From Toxonevra muliebris (Eukaryota > Arthropoda > Insecta > Diptera > Pallopteridae), in NCBI GenBank assembly GCA_963691655.1, contig OY829328.1, forward strand, positions 71,490,400 to 71,554,399: 64,000 bases of DNA, read 5' to 3'. Positions 22,346 to 34,530 of the stretch are shown piece by piece (positions within the stretch are counted from its first letter, which is position 1; every line of letters starts with the position of its first letter). The notes under the pieces are model-generated. The model was not told where the DNA came from, did not search any database, and saw nothing but the letters and a program-made list of their open reading frames with translations. Made by a program: the position numbers and the translations under genes.

Positions 22346-24545
22346 GTCTAGTCCACCCTCAAATCTAACTCTAAAATAAGAATCGGTTTAATTTTTTTTT
22401 TGGGCTCAATGTTAATAAATTAAAGATCAAGAAGTCCTGAGATCAATGAATCGCTTCGAAAGCCGTAACTAAAATGTGCGAATTTAGAATAGTAGATGAT
22501 TTTAAAGAAGTCACCTTATAAACTTTTATATGCAAGTATTTACGTGTGTGTATGTACTATGTATAATATATATGTGAATATATCTAAATTACACATACTT
22601 ACATTCATAAGTGACTACTATAGTATTTATAGTTGTACTTAGTAGTTTAGTAGTCGTAATGCAAAGGTTTGCCACAGTCATGCGTGTGTATGTATTCATT
22701 TTATATGTACTATATACTACAGTTATAACTAGTGTGAAGTATTTTCAACAAAGTCCATTATTTCAGTAGATAAATTAGTGTGTCCACACTTATAAAAAAA
22801 CAAAAAACAAAACATAAAACAAGAAAAAGGAAACTTACATAGGGTGTGAGTTTATATTATTAGCCATTTGGCACTTTGAAAACCTAATGTTATAATTTAT
22901 TTAATTTGATATATACACAAACATATATGTATGTATGTGAAGGTACGGTATAATTGTATAACGTTACTGTAATTTGGAAAGGGCGTAACATACATTTTTA
23001 AACATTTACAGGAGAAGTAAAGAAAACGTCGTGTCTAAAAATGCTACGGAAAATTCTACTTCATTATCATTGAGAAATGCAATTTTATTTATTATTATTG
23101 AATGGTAATTTATATTTATTTGAAATTGAGATTTATCATTGATACATGTATTTGAATTTCTAACACAGTGAAAGCGAAAAAGCTCCATAAGCGAACATTT
23201 CTCTTAACCTCACATCGTCTAAAGTTTTTCAACGAAAAATAACTTTAGATTTGAACAAGGGTATAGATTTCCACAAAATTTCAGAACAATATATTCCAGA
23301 CAAAAGTATGGAAAAAACGTTGAGTATGTACAGGGGGGTTTTGTGAAAGCATCCAACGTTTGCTTTTTGTTTGACAAGAGATCTTGCAAAAAACACTCAA
23401 AAATTGTATGTAGCTATTGCTTGAATAAGGAGGTTACAGGGCTGTGTTAGGGGTGTGTGTGCAGGGGTTATGGTGTCATTTTTCACCACCATACCCAGCG
23501 GACTTATCTCAAGGGGGAATCTGAAACGCTCTTCATAGACCCGATAATGATTGCATATATATTTTAATCTGATTTTGGTGGAAGTATCCAAATTTTTGCT
23601 CGAAAGGTTTATGCTTATATTTAGAATCGTGATTCACCCGAAAAACACTAATTTTTGTAATAAAATCCCCTTCATCTTCCAGTAAGCTTAATGATATGAT
23701 TTAATGTCTAGGACAAACAGAATATTTGTTAGAAACGGCATTACAGGCGAAATTTAAGAAAGCAATAAAAATATAATAATTCGACATTCCGAAGCAGGGA
23801 GATCCAATAAAATATTATATTTAGTCCACCCAGCACATTACTACCCATTGCTCAGAGCTCTCTGGCATCTATGGCAGCAGGTTCTCCAGCGTCGGAGGAC
23901 TTCTGGAGGTTTGGCTCCCTTATCTCTCTCCCTCTTAAATTCATCGTAAATGCAAATCGCTAACAGTACATGAGCACGTATCTCTCGCTTTCAAACTCTT
24001 CCAGTATCCCGGCTAGTACGGGTTATTATATTATTTTGATACAAAAATTAACAGGAATCTTTCCCGCCAGCACGCAGTTGTTGTTGGCTGAAATGATGCA
24101 ATACTCACAGATTAGCCTAAGTGCACTAAATGTTTGGTTTGGTGCAGTGCACGTACGAGACGATAATCGTGGATATTAGTTCCTATCTTCCCTGAAGTAG
24201 TCCACGCAGAATTCGCGTGAGGCCGCGCTGGTTTTTGGAGACCTTAAAGCTTACTGTAAAGAGATTGGTTCTTGAAGGATACTTCCACTAGCTTATCTCA
24301 ACTTATGTCTAGTTGCTACTGAATGTCACTTTTTGTCTCTGAAAGTCTAAGACGGCCTCCTCTTGCTGCTTTTTTGCAGCCTCTTATCAAACAGTGCGTA
24401 TTTCTTGGGGCTCAAAATTTGTCCTTGGATCAGGCATATAGATTCCGAATAATTCTAGTATATTGAATACAGCGGTGGCCACCGTTTTTCTCTATTACGT
24501 TTAAATTTTCCACAATTTTTTTTTAAGTTTTCGCGGAAAGCTACA
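22346..24545. other. AT-rich stretch, no gene seen
   Basis: Low-complexity (ACAT)n-like sequence lies near 22540-22620 and 22915-22940. Patches of higher GC at 23400-23540 and 23830-24060 have no recognisable product. Short open frames (60-69 codons) are not supported. Confidence 0.45.
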
Positions 24546-24548
24546 TTG

Positions 24549-24982
24549 GGCTAGACGACTTTGAAATTCGCTTCAAACGTCTAAGAAAAAGTGTAGAAAT
24601 CACTTGGGCGAACTGGCCTTTCCCCTATTTAGCATCCAAACTCCCCAAATCGGGATCAAATCCTAATTTTAAGCAAAATTCGTGGAAAATTACATGAAAA
24701 TGTGCAAATTTTTAAAATTTGTTTCACCAAAAATGTTCAATAAAAAATACAATGGGATTGTGAATTGACCCTCCCCGCTATCTAGTCTTCCCACCTTCCA
24801 AATTTGTGTCATTCCTAAATTTTCAACAAAAATCGTAAAAATTTTGAAACTTTGAAAAATTGTCTTCAGCGAAAATGTTTGAAAGCTAAATAGGGGAAAG
24901 GTCAGTTGAAAAAAATGGTCGTCCAAGTGTCTTCTATACTTTGTTCTCAGACATTAGAAACGAACTCCAAAGTCTTCTAAAC
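24549..24982. mobile_element. Foldback element with long inverted repeats and internal tandem units
   Basis: The left arm at 24549-24640 pairs with the right arm at 24885-24982 over roughly 90 bp. Anchor blocks are ctagacgactttgaaattcg against the reverse complement of cgaactccaaagtcttctaa, cacttgggcga against tcgtccaagtg, and cctttcccctatttagc against gctaaataggggaaagg. A third copy of the inner arm lies in direct orientation at 24763-24793 (aattgaccctccccgctatc), giving an internal tandem unit of about 152 bp. No coding capacity. Flanking target duplication was not resolved. Confidence 0.7.
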
Positions 24983-25017
24983 GAAGGCCTAAAAGGCTAA
25001 AAAAACTTCTTAAAAAA

Positions 25018-25235
25018 ACTGACTACTTTCAATTACATCTGACTGCCTTGTCTGCTTCTGTTTACCTCTTATTTATTGCTTCTTCGAATCTCTGATAACC
25101 TTTGATTCCGTTTTATTATCTCTGACTTTCTCTGATTGTCTATGACTCCAGCTGATCACTTTCTATTATATTTGATTTGTTTAGACTGCCTTCGATTGCT
25201 ACAAATAGCCTTTTTTTGGTTCTGATTGTTTCTTA
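25018..25235. repeat. Degenerate tctgattnn-type short-period array
   Basis: About 220 bp of variants of tctgattgtctctgactnc with a period near 11-12 bp (for example ctctgactttctctgattgt at about 25121-25140). It directly abuts the foldback element on one side and the LINE remnant on the other. It is too short and diverged to define a unit firmly. Confidence 0.45.
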
Positions 25236-26187
25236 TAGCCTCAGCGTCTGACTAGCTTATCGGCCCTACAATTCTCCTTAATATTCTTAGGCGTACTCTG
25301 AAAACGGTCCTAATATTATTAAGGGCTGCCAGGCAGTCCTGAGCAACCTTTGATTTTAGTGCCACCAAGTTCATTGAATTGAGTATATATTTATAATCGT
25401 TTTTGTTGCGGACCTCTGTTTGATAAATACTGCAGTCGTCGGCAAGACGGACCGCCAGTTCCAGTCCTAGTTCCTTTGAGAAAATTCCTAAACCAACCTT
25501 ATGGTCAAGCTTGGATCCGTCGGTATAAATAAATAAACTCCCCCCTTCTCCAAGGCGTTGGTGTTCCCCACTCTCTTTTCGATGGAATACGCGTCTTGAA
25601 GTGCCTGTCAAAGGCGAGTTTGGTCATAGAGTGATCAATCTCATGAATATAACTACTCCAGATACGCAAAATAGTAGAGTGGCTCGTCTGCCGATCAATC
25701 CAAACAGCCGTTCTTTTTAGCCTTAGCGCTAATGCAACAGCCACTTGTTTCCTTACCAGATTCAACGCCGGAAGATTGAGTAGCACTTCCAGAGTATTTC
25801 TTAAAACCCATGAAATGCACAAATAAGCTGCTATTTAGACGTTGCTCAGAAGCTTCAAGTAGCTTGACTGCTGAGTGGATGGTCACCATACCTGTATCCC
25901 GTATAACAATTTAGGCCTGACCACAGAGATGTAAAGCCAGTACATAACTTGTGGACTCAGCCCCCCACCTTATTCCAACCGCTTTCTTACAAGTGCACAA
26001 AGCCCACAACGTTAGCCTTCCAAATTCTTTCCTCAATATTACGTTTCCAGGCAAGTTTCCTGTCCAATATGAGACCTAAATATGTCTAATTTCCATACCT
26101 ATGTAAATTGGCGGGTAGACTGAAGGCAGTCTACTTTTCCTCTGCTTTATCAGAGCTTATTCCCAGTCCCCTGCTTTACGTCCAACT

Positions 26188-26520
26188 TATAAGCGTGGCT
26201 TTCGACCTCGATAGCCTATTGGATAGTGCACTAGACTTTCATCTGGGAGGTTCGGGTTCGATTCCCGTCTTCGTCTGGTGGTTAATTTTCATAACTTTCT
26301 TATATTCACTATCAATATGAAGTGTATGAGAATTATAAGATAGTGTACAAGTACACACATTGGTTGGTAATGGCAAAACCACCAAGCCGATAAAAAATTG
26401 CCACACCGCCGTTCGGAATCGGCGTTAAACTGTAGGTCCAACTATGTGGTATCACAATGGGCCGTTCAGGCCTAAGTGTGTCTCTCGACAGCCACTCCAA
26501 CCTAACCTATAAGCGTGGCT
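26188..26520. repeat. 13-bp target-site duplication around the SINE
   Basis: The sequence tataagcgtggct occurs at 26188-26200 and 26508-26520 without mismatch, exactly bounding the SINE. Long duplications of this size are expected for LINE-mobilised insertions. Confidence 0.9.
26201..26507 (+). mobile_element. tRNA-derived SINE, full length
   Basis: The 307-bp element has a tRNA-like head. An A-box-like tagcctattgg lies at 26212-26222 and a perfect B box ggttcgattcc at 26255-26265 sits in a CGGG/CCCG T-arm with a 7-nt loop; these would form an RNA polymerase III internal promoter. The acceptor stem is not maintained, so it is not a functional tRNA. The unrelated body carries gccgttcggaatcggcgtta (about 26403-26422) and ends with gccactccaacctaacc. 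Body pieces recur at 44.22-44.28 and 44.43-44.48 kb. It inserted in a LINE on the opposite strand. Confidence 0.9.
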
Positions 26521-26840
26521 AATTAGACCGCTCTAACTGTAATTGCGAAGTTGTCAGCGTAATCAGTGACATGGCACCCCCTTCTTTAGGGTCAGCACTA
26601 GAGAGTTTACTGCCAGAATCCAGAGTAGGGAGGAAAGCACTTCTCCTTGGGAGGGTACCTCTGCAGACCTGTCTGCTTAAAGTGCAGGTTCCTGAACTGG
26701 CAGTTACCCTTCTTCTAACGAGGATGGTCTCAATCTACCACATTGGAGTCAACTCCCAGATCAGCCTGAACTCCCGTAATAGCGTTGTTAAAGGCTGCCA
26801 ATACGAACTCTTTACTACAGGCAGGATAATAGGATTTTGA

Positions 26841-29185
26841 AAAAGGAAATGCTATTAAGCAACCTTGCATTAATAGTTTTCCTAGGTTAATAAAACAAAG
26901 GACTTTTTCTCGTTGAAGTTTTTCGCCCAGGGAATAAATCTAAAAAGTTATAAAATTAATAAAAATAGAAAACAGTATTTAGGTCCTAGTAAGTTTGGAC
27001 TTATTTGAAAGGTAATAATGTCCGACTTTTTTAAAAATATTATTTAAAATTTTATCATCAAAAGATGGTGCCAATAGAAGTAGTTCAAATTTTGATAAGA
27101 TTAAAAATTGTTGGTAACAAAGGAGTTATTCCTAATTTTCTAGACTATAAGCAGTTCTAAACATAAAATATTTTTAAAAATTTTCAAATCGAATTAATTC
27201 AAAATGTTACTACCACCAATTAGTCAAACTAATTTAGAAGATTTGTGCATAATATTTTGACAGTTTCCTATGAATTTGTAATTGGCCATCTTGATATTGT
27301 TGATTTGTCAACTACATACTGGTGCATATATAAAATTACATATCTATCATATCGTCAACATTCTTATCAAAATTAGAATAAAATAGTTTATTTTAAATTG
27401 CATTTCATAACTCACACGTTCTCCCACTATCCATCCACTTGTAAATATGTATTTAGGTATATTCATTCTGAGGGTTTTTGCATTACAAGTGCACACATAC
27501 ATATATATAATGCCACTATATATACATGTGTGTGTGTGTGTGTCTTTACTACTAATTCAAAGCAATAACGGCATTTTTTAAATTATGCCATCTCACGCCG
27601 CCTGACACAATGACACTAAAAGGCAGGACAAGCCATTCATTTTGCAAGCATGGCAACCGGAAACTGGAAACCGGAATCCAGAAGGCGTACACAGAAATAC
27701 ACTACATAAAGAAATGTAAAAGCGTAAAATTTACAAAGTCACTATAGCATACATCTACATACATACATACATGCTGAGATATTGTTGCATGTCTATGTGT
27801 GAGTGTGTGTATATGAGTGTGGGTGTAGAAATAAATTTATGCGTTGCAATATTCTTGAGACAAGTTTTAAGAAGCAATTTTCTTTCTCATTTGGTGTTCT
27901 ATTTCATTCTATCCACACCGAAGACAGGAAGACAGGAAAAAGAATTACACACACACATATACATAGCTTAAGAGGAAAGTTGAGGCCAAAGTAAAAGGAA
28001 AAGCCTGCAAGTGTGTGTAGAGTTGCAATATTTTCTTTTATTACATTTATTATCTTGCTGATGCACATCGTATCAGCTTATTACTTAATATTTATTCAAG
28101 TCAACTACTTTACATAAGACGTTGTTGTATGAAGATAGTGTGAAACATTTGGCTTTTATACACCTTCCGCACTATGCCGCGGTATGCTGCGCCGCTCCAC
28201 TTGTACCTACTAAAGCAGGAAAACTATAAGAATGTTGACTATAATTTCCATATTCTTACATAACAAAGCAAAAAAAAAAAAAAATAAAAAAACTTGAGTG
28301 TGATGAGCAACATTGTTTGTTGTTGTTGGATTTGTTGTCTTGTTGCAATAAAAAAAAATACTATATATATAATATGATTATTATGAACTCTTGATGGTTG
28401 ATGTTTCATGAAATGCCCCCACAGTGTTGAGCTGTTGCCACAGTTTATGCGCAGTTTTATTTATTGAGCGTGTGGTTTGCATATCATTACATAACTAAGT
28501 AACAACAGAAAGCACTTAAACTGTGATAAGAAAGTATTTACAGTCAGATCTCACACTGATACAGATACTAGACCTGTAATAAAAATATATATCTCAAAAC
28601 TTGCTTAAATCAGTGAACAGATCATCATCAGTTCCTTTAATCCTTAAAACGAAAAGTATATAGAATTGCAACCACGATTGTTCTGCAACGAACGCTATTT
28701 CAAGCAGTGCAGTTTAGTTCGGATGAACTTTGTTGATCTCGAGTTTCACAGTTTATACGGGGACGGCCAAAATTTCTGGTAGACCCATTAGAGTTTAGTG
28801 TGTTATAATGAAATTATTTTTTTATTTTGTAGTTGGAGTTAGGTATGGTGGTATCAAAAGTGATCACTATAGCCTGTTAAAGCTGCAACAGGAAAAATAG
28901 GACTGCCCAACCTATCATCATGCGTAAAAAAGCTATCTCTTTAAATAATCTTTAGCGCAGAGAACAGGAGGTATTGGTGTAAAAATATCTTGACCTACTG
29001 ACGCACTTATGGTGATAATGAATCTTATCCCTATAACGTTTTACGTCAAATCTTCAGTGGCTAGTACTTTCAGAGCCAGACTGCTGTAAGCCCGCTCCCA
29101 GGACTTCTCCATGACAAATGTGTTGAATAAAAAATATATATGAAATATATAAATTCACATATATTAGAGATGTCAATCCTGAGAC
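26841..29185. other. AT-rich stretch with microsatellites, no gene seen
   Basis: Contains (TG)n at about 27526-27543, an (ACAT)n run at about 27752-27772, and poly-A near 28268-28285. Nothing resembling a host exon or transposase was recognised. The sequence at 28840-28900 and 29040-29110 has higher GC but no assignable product. Confidence 0.45.
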
Positions 29186-29191
29186 CACAGG

Positions 29192-30700
29192 ATAGCGGGT
29201 ACAAGGGAGGAGGGGGAAGGGAGGTTTTTCAAGTGACTCCAAATGACTTCAAATCCCAATTGACTTCAAGTGACTTGAAGTGATTCCAAGTGGCGTCAAA
29301 TCTCAAATTGACTTTAAGTGGCTTCAGGTGACTTCAAATTCTAATTGACTTCAAGTGACTTCAAATCCCAATTGTCTCCAAGTGACTTCAAATCCCAATT
29401 GAGTCCAAGTGACTTCAAATGCCAATTGACTCCAAGTAACTTCAAGTGACTTCAAATCCCAAACTGACTCCAAGTGACTCCAATCGACTCAAAGTGTATT
29501 CAAGTGACTTCAAAGCCCAATTAAATACAATCATTAGCGGATCCAAGAGGGAAGGGGGGTGAGCGAGGTTTTTCAAGTGACTCCAAATGATTTCAAATCC
29601 CGATTGACTCCAAGTGACTTAAAGTGATTCCAAGTGGCGTAAAATCCCAATTTGACTTCAAGTGACTGCAAGTGATTTCAATTGATTTCAAAACTCCAAT
29701 TAACTCCAAGGGACTTCAAGTGACTTTTAAACTACCATTGACTCCAAGAGACTTCAAGTGTCTTCAAATCCCAAATTGACCCCAAATGACTTGAAGTGAT
29801 TCCAACTGACGTCAAATCCCAAACTGACTAAGTGAGTTTAGGTGACTGCAATTGACTTCAAATCGCAATGGACTTCAAGTGACTGTAATTGACTTCAAAT
29901 CCCAAATTGACTCGAAGTAACTTCAAGTCCCAAATTGACTTCAAGTGATTCTAAGTGACTCCAAGTGACTTTAAATTCGAAATTAACTTCAAGTAATTTC
30001 AAGTGATTTTAAGTGACTTCAAGTGACTCAAATTAACTTCAAATTAACTTCCGAATTGACTCCAAGTGATTCAAGTGACTGCCAGTGACTTCAAGTGTCT
30101 CCAAGTGACTTCAATCCCCAAATTGACTTCAATTGGCTTGAAGTGACTCAAAGTGTATTCAAGTGACTCCAAAGCCCAATTGACTCCGAGTGACTTTAAG
30201 TGATTCCAATTGACTTCAAAACTCCAATTGACTTCAAGAGACTTCATGTAATTCTAAATGACTTCAACTTCCCATTGTCTCCAAGTAACTGCATGTGATT
30301 TCAAGTTACTCCAAGTGTCTTCAAATACCAATTGACTTCAAGTCACTCCAAACCCCAAATTAACTGGTAGTGACTTCAAATTCCAAATTGACCCCAAGTG
30401 ATTTCAAGTGACTCCAATTGACTTCAAATTCCAGTTGAGTTCAAGTGACTTCAAATGACAATTGACTCCAAGTAACTTCAAGTGAATTCAAATCTTAAAT
30501 TGACTTCAAGTGACTCCAATTGGCTGCAAGTGACTCAAAGTGTATTCAAGTAACTTCAAAGCTCAATTGACTCTAAGTGACTCCAATTGACTCCAAAAGA
30601 CTTCAAGTGATTCCAATTGACTCCAAATTGCAATTGACTCCAAGTTACTGCATGTGACTTTAAATAACTCTAAGTGACTTCAAAGCAGCCATGATTTTGA
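29192..30700. repeat. Degenerate agtgacttcaaatccc array within MITE-like ends
   Basis: About 1.5 kb made of variants of ttgactccaagtgacttcaa with occasional aatcccaa. The short period is about 12 bp, with higher-order units. The array begins with a terminus-like phrase tagcgggtacaagggaggag (29193) followed by gtttttcaagtgactcc; the same arrangement (tagcggatccaagagggaag, then gtttttcaagtgactcc) recurs at 29535, an offset of about 342 bp. The array fades at about 30700 into gacttcaaaaaaagtttg-type sequence. No open reading frame persists. Confidence 0.8.
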
Positions 30701-30929
30701 AATCATAAGATTTGGATTTCCATGACTTCAAAAAAAGTTTGAATTCCCCTGACTCCAAAAGAGACTTTTCTAAATTAATAACCAAAAAAGAATTTCAACT
30801 ACATTTTTTAATCTGGAGTCAAATATGTTATTCAATAACTGCAATCATGAACTGTCGTTTATTAACTGTGACTTCTCATTGCAATTAAATTGAATGCATT
30901 CTTTTACAACTCTGAGTGCTGTTAGTTCC

Positions 30930-31355
30930 CCCTATACTTGGTCTGCCCAATAAAGATAAGGTCAACCTCTTTTGTGCGTACCACCACCGCGGCTCGAATA
31001 GAAAACCTTTCTCGCTGGAGTGTTTTCTTCCATTCGCTCAAAATAACCTAGCGAAGTCGCTGGATTATGTACTTGACTTTGTCAATATCGATTAATACGT
31101 AGTACATGGTGCCATCTTTTACGATACACGTTGTCCACGCATACATATACAGATACGTATCTTCTTCTCGAATGTTCCCCAAATTCTCTCAACATTGGTC
31201 GTAATCATCTGTGTTTCCATGTCATACTTTAGGACGCGAAACATGGGGGGCTTATAGAACGTTATTTGTGTCCGTCTGAGGAAGGGCTCTGCTTCTTAGT
31301 TGCATACGGAGCCCGTAATTAATAGCACCTGTTGGCAAGAGTTGTTCTTCATTTA
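30930..31355 (-). pseudogene. RTE-like LINE, 3' coding end
   Basis: Minus-strand reading gives NRCYYGLRMQLRSRAL (about 31325-31275), KYDMETQMITTNVERIWGTF (about 31230-31180) and, in another frame, NPATSLGYFERMEENTPARK followed by KRG and YWADQV (about 31065-30945). These correspond in order to the post-RT region of RTE-type ORFs, where the C-terminal block is normally RWAGHVxRM...RRGRPxxRWxD. Stops and shifts show it is dead. It lies immediately next to the short-period array. Confidence 0.65.
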
Positions 31356-33280
31356 ATCTCAAGACTGGCATTGCTGTTGTTGTTAATGTTGGACTCTTTA
31401 TAAACAAAATCTTTACGAAACTGCCACTTAATTAAACCTTAAAGGTAAATGAGTTATATGTAAATAACTGACGCCAAACTTTTACCCATTTAATGGTCTA
31501 CAATATTACACAATATATCAATTTCATGTCAAAGTAAAAATAGTTATTTAATGTGACATTATCAATATTTGCCAAGGGTAAAATAAAACCAAGGAACGTT
31601 GCTGTTAACGCCCATATTTTTTCGTAACATCTATTACTTACATGCTTTCTCTATTCAATTACAATTTTATCGCATTTCATTATAAATTCAATTTATTGTA
31701 AATATGCGATTTATTGTAAATATACAATTTATTGTAAACATAAATACATACGTCATAAGATTCTTGTTGAATAAATATGTATAGTGTAAATGGATATAAT
31801 TTCGATTCCTTGTTTTATATTATTTTATATGTTACAAATAAATTTTTCAAAAATTCTAAGTATTTAATAAAATGTTTTCCCAACATAATGGAACTTTTTT
31901 AAAATCTGCTATTTTGAATCAGTATTTTGAAGTTTTGTGTCGGAATTTCATATTCCTAAACCGGCAAAAACAAAAAAAAGCATTACGAATCCGGCAGACA
32001 ATGGCCAAAAGCTCTCAATTTTCCAAATTCATATTTATTATAAAACTGTCAACTTTTTTAGTTCATTTATAAATTATAATTTTATTTCTACTGTCTGATT
32101 ATTTTATATCTTTTAAATTAAATCTTCCAAAATTCTATTTACTTATTCAAATATCTCAATCAATCTTTTCTAAAATATTCTTCTTTTTTTGCTGAAATTT
32201 TATTTTTATTATTTTATTCTTTGTGTTAAAATTCATGATTAGATAATATACAAACACTCACTTTCTCTTCTGTCGTTTTTTGTTTTTTTGTTTTTTTTTT
32301 TTGTTTTGAATTTTCAAATAAATCCCATTTAAATTATACGGTGACCTATTTTTCTCCTACTTACCCTACAACAAGAAATATTCCGCAGTTACAAAAAACA
32401 TTCACATATACGAGTAGCTACATATGTATTTGTGCAGGTAAACATGCATGTTTTTTGAGTGTGTTTGTGTGTAAGTGTATATAAAGTTTTTCAAATACCT
32501 TTTGCAATTATATTGCATGTGAGGGAAAAAAGTAGTGAATAACATGAAACGAAAAATAAGCGACTGAATGAATAGGTACAAGTTAAGCAAATTTTGATTT
32601 CAATTACAAAAGAATGAATAAAAATAAAAACCTAAAAAAGAAGTAAAAGTGTTGAGGTCGATCACGATCGAGTTATTTATAACTTGCACGCTATGCTGAA
32701 AAAGATAAATTGTTTATAAATCATTAGGTGAACCATGTTGACGTCGTTACTCTTATAAAACTTAGATGCCGAATGTACTTAAGTCATTAAGTCATTGAAA
32801 CCAAATTATCGATTCCCGAAATTCGCCGTCTTATAATTCCATTTCAGTACTTCAATTTTCCTTACCAAAAGTTATCTTGATATCTCATTATTCCTATCAG
32901 ATGTTTTCTGTCATATCAGCTTGAGAAAGGACCCTTATATGGATTGACGAGTCTGACTATATCGACTCCTAATCATGATGGTGATCAGAAATTTTTGTTC
33001 CATATCTGCCACACCTCTTTAAATATTAAATTAAATATACCGTAGCTCCAGAGTGTAGGGCATAAGAACTGATAAAATTTGTTTTCTTTTTTTCTACTCC
33101 TTCATTCGCTCACTCACAATCCTTCAACTGTTTGCTATTCAAATTTTTACTTTCTATTTTGCATAAGATATTTCCAGAAGACACCAAAAAAAAAAAAAAC
33201 ATTAAATGTAGTAGGTAAATAAAATAAAGTAAATATGCTACAGTCGATCCACAATGGTTTGCTCACACCACTTTAACAAG
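31356..33280. other. AT-rich stretch, no gene seen
   Basis: Low complexity with long T and A runs (about 32275-32305 and 33186-33200) and a degenerate aaatatgcgatttattgtaa-type triplicated phrase at about 31695-31740. Open frames here are short and unsupported. Confidence 0.5.
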
Positions 33281-33284
33281 CTTC

Positions 33285-34480
33285 ATGGCTTATTCGATTT
33301 ATCTAATTATTGTAGTTACTTCGCTAAGATACATGTCCCAATCTTGTTGGGCCAATTCTTCTCCTTTGTTGTTCCTTTCTATATCGCTATGTCCAAGAAC
33401 CCAGCACAGTTTAATCCTATATTATAGCTTTAGTGCTTCACGATATTTTGATACCACTCTCGAGTTCACAATACGTGATTGAACTGATGTACTGGAGTTG
33501 CTAACAAAAGTTTGCTTGGTTGGCTAGAAGGAAAAAAATTTTAATTAATATTTTCAACTAATTTTATTGCCATTAATTTCTATACATTAATGAAGACGGT
33601 AGATCCACTTCGGAAAACAGTCCTTAAAATCGGTTGTTTTTACTTTTGCAACTTCGACATTAACTGAATTAATTATCTCTTCATTATTGCCGAATACCTT
33701 TCCTCTCCGGGGAATATGGCACGGGACGAATTTCTTCAATCCTTGAGAGCGCAATATAGTTATTCGCACCTTCTGGCCTCCATACCATCGACTGTTGCTT
33801 GGCTTCTGGGGCGTACCTGAAAAACTAAAGTTCATCATTTGTTCAAATTTTATTGAAGATTTTTAAATTTTTGAAAAAAAATATTGGGCAAAACGCACAC
33901 GCTCCTTTTTTTGAATATCAGTTAAAATTTGGGCAACTCTCAATCTTGGATCTTTGTCAATCTTGGGTTTCACCAGAGCCACACTTACGAAGAAGTCGAA
34001 GATTTTGGGTGGCCTCATGAGATTCATTTTTGACAGAAAAATGTCTAGTCTGGAATCTTCGTAGCCACTTCGAGACGGTCACAAGCTTGAGGTTACACCG
34101 AAATACATAAAGAATGGCAAACCAAATCTTTTGGAACTTCTACCAATTCTTTCTCAGTAGCTTTGCGTTTTCTTGTCTCCATGTTGACTGTTTGCAGTGA
34201 AACTTACAATGAAATATTGCAATGCTATGCCAACTCATCTGCAATTTTTTAATTGGTCAAAAATTTATTCAATGTTGCCAACTAAGCGAACTTTTTTTTA
34301 GCTGTCTGGCTGTCCTCGAATATTATGATATCCGAGAGAGGAAGGCATTTCATGCATCAGATAATCTAAACGACTCCTGTCTATTGAGTGCTTCCGAATA
34401 TAATCCAACTCTTTTTCCCACTTCCATTTTTAAATTGTCGGTAAATATTGTATTTTCACATTCACAAATCATTTTTTGGC
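33285..34480 (-). pseudogene. LINE RNase H remnant split by mariner-like sequence
   Basis: At 33510-33290 the minus strand reads SRVVSKYREALKL then RIKLCWVLGHSDIERNNKGE, which fits the RNase H GH and GNExAD segment with decayed catalytic residues. At about 34450-34330 it reads KNGSGKRVGLYSEALNRQES, resembling the TDGS segment earlier in the same domain. The order on the minus strand is correct for one RNase H domain with about 650 bp inserted between its halves. Stops are frequent. The upstream half is the weaker assignment. Confidence 0.55.
33587..34190 (-). pseudogene. Mariner-like transposase remnant (C-terminal part)
   Basis: The minus-strand frame 33838-33587 ends with RGKVFGNNEEIINSVNVEVA and DFKDCFPKWIYRLH, resembling the mariner C-terminus (xGxRFxxxEE... 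KCFxxWxxRxxKC). The region at 34190-33850 begins METRKRKATEKELVEVPKDL in one frame but is not confidently placed. No terminal repeats or TA target sites were recognised. It appears to sit inside the LINE RNase H remnant. Confidence 0.45.
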
Positions 34481-34530
34481 TCTCCAGTCATTTTTGCTGG
34501 GAAATATATAGAAACCGGCTGCCAATGGTA

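Larger units (their letters stand above)
25240..26840 (-). pseudogene. LINE remnant, reverse transcriptase through RNase H, split by a SINE
   Basis: On the minus strand, from high to low coordinates: an RT segment with RGT-like and CHVTDYADN blocks (about 26660-26550; the usual YADD reads YADN); after the SINE, LGLILDRKLAWKRNIEERI (about 26085-26030); then thumb-type sequence including KQVAVALALRLKRTAVWID (about 25755-25700); then RNase H with YTDGSKLDHKVGLGIFSKEL (about 25525-25470) and YQTEVRNKNDY, where the AE of the active site reads TE. At least two frameshifts and several stops separate these blocks. The RNase H C-terminal half and the zinc knuckle are missing. The SINE at 26201-26507 interrupts the RT coding region. 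Confidence 0.85.

Noticed and set aside
26201..26275. Functional tRNA gene
   Set aside because: Only the A box, B box and T arm are retained; the segment is part of a 307-bp element with its own target duplication.
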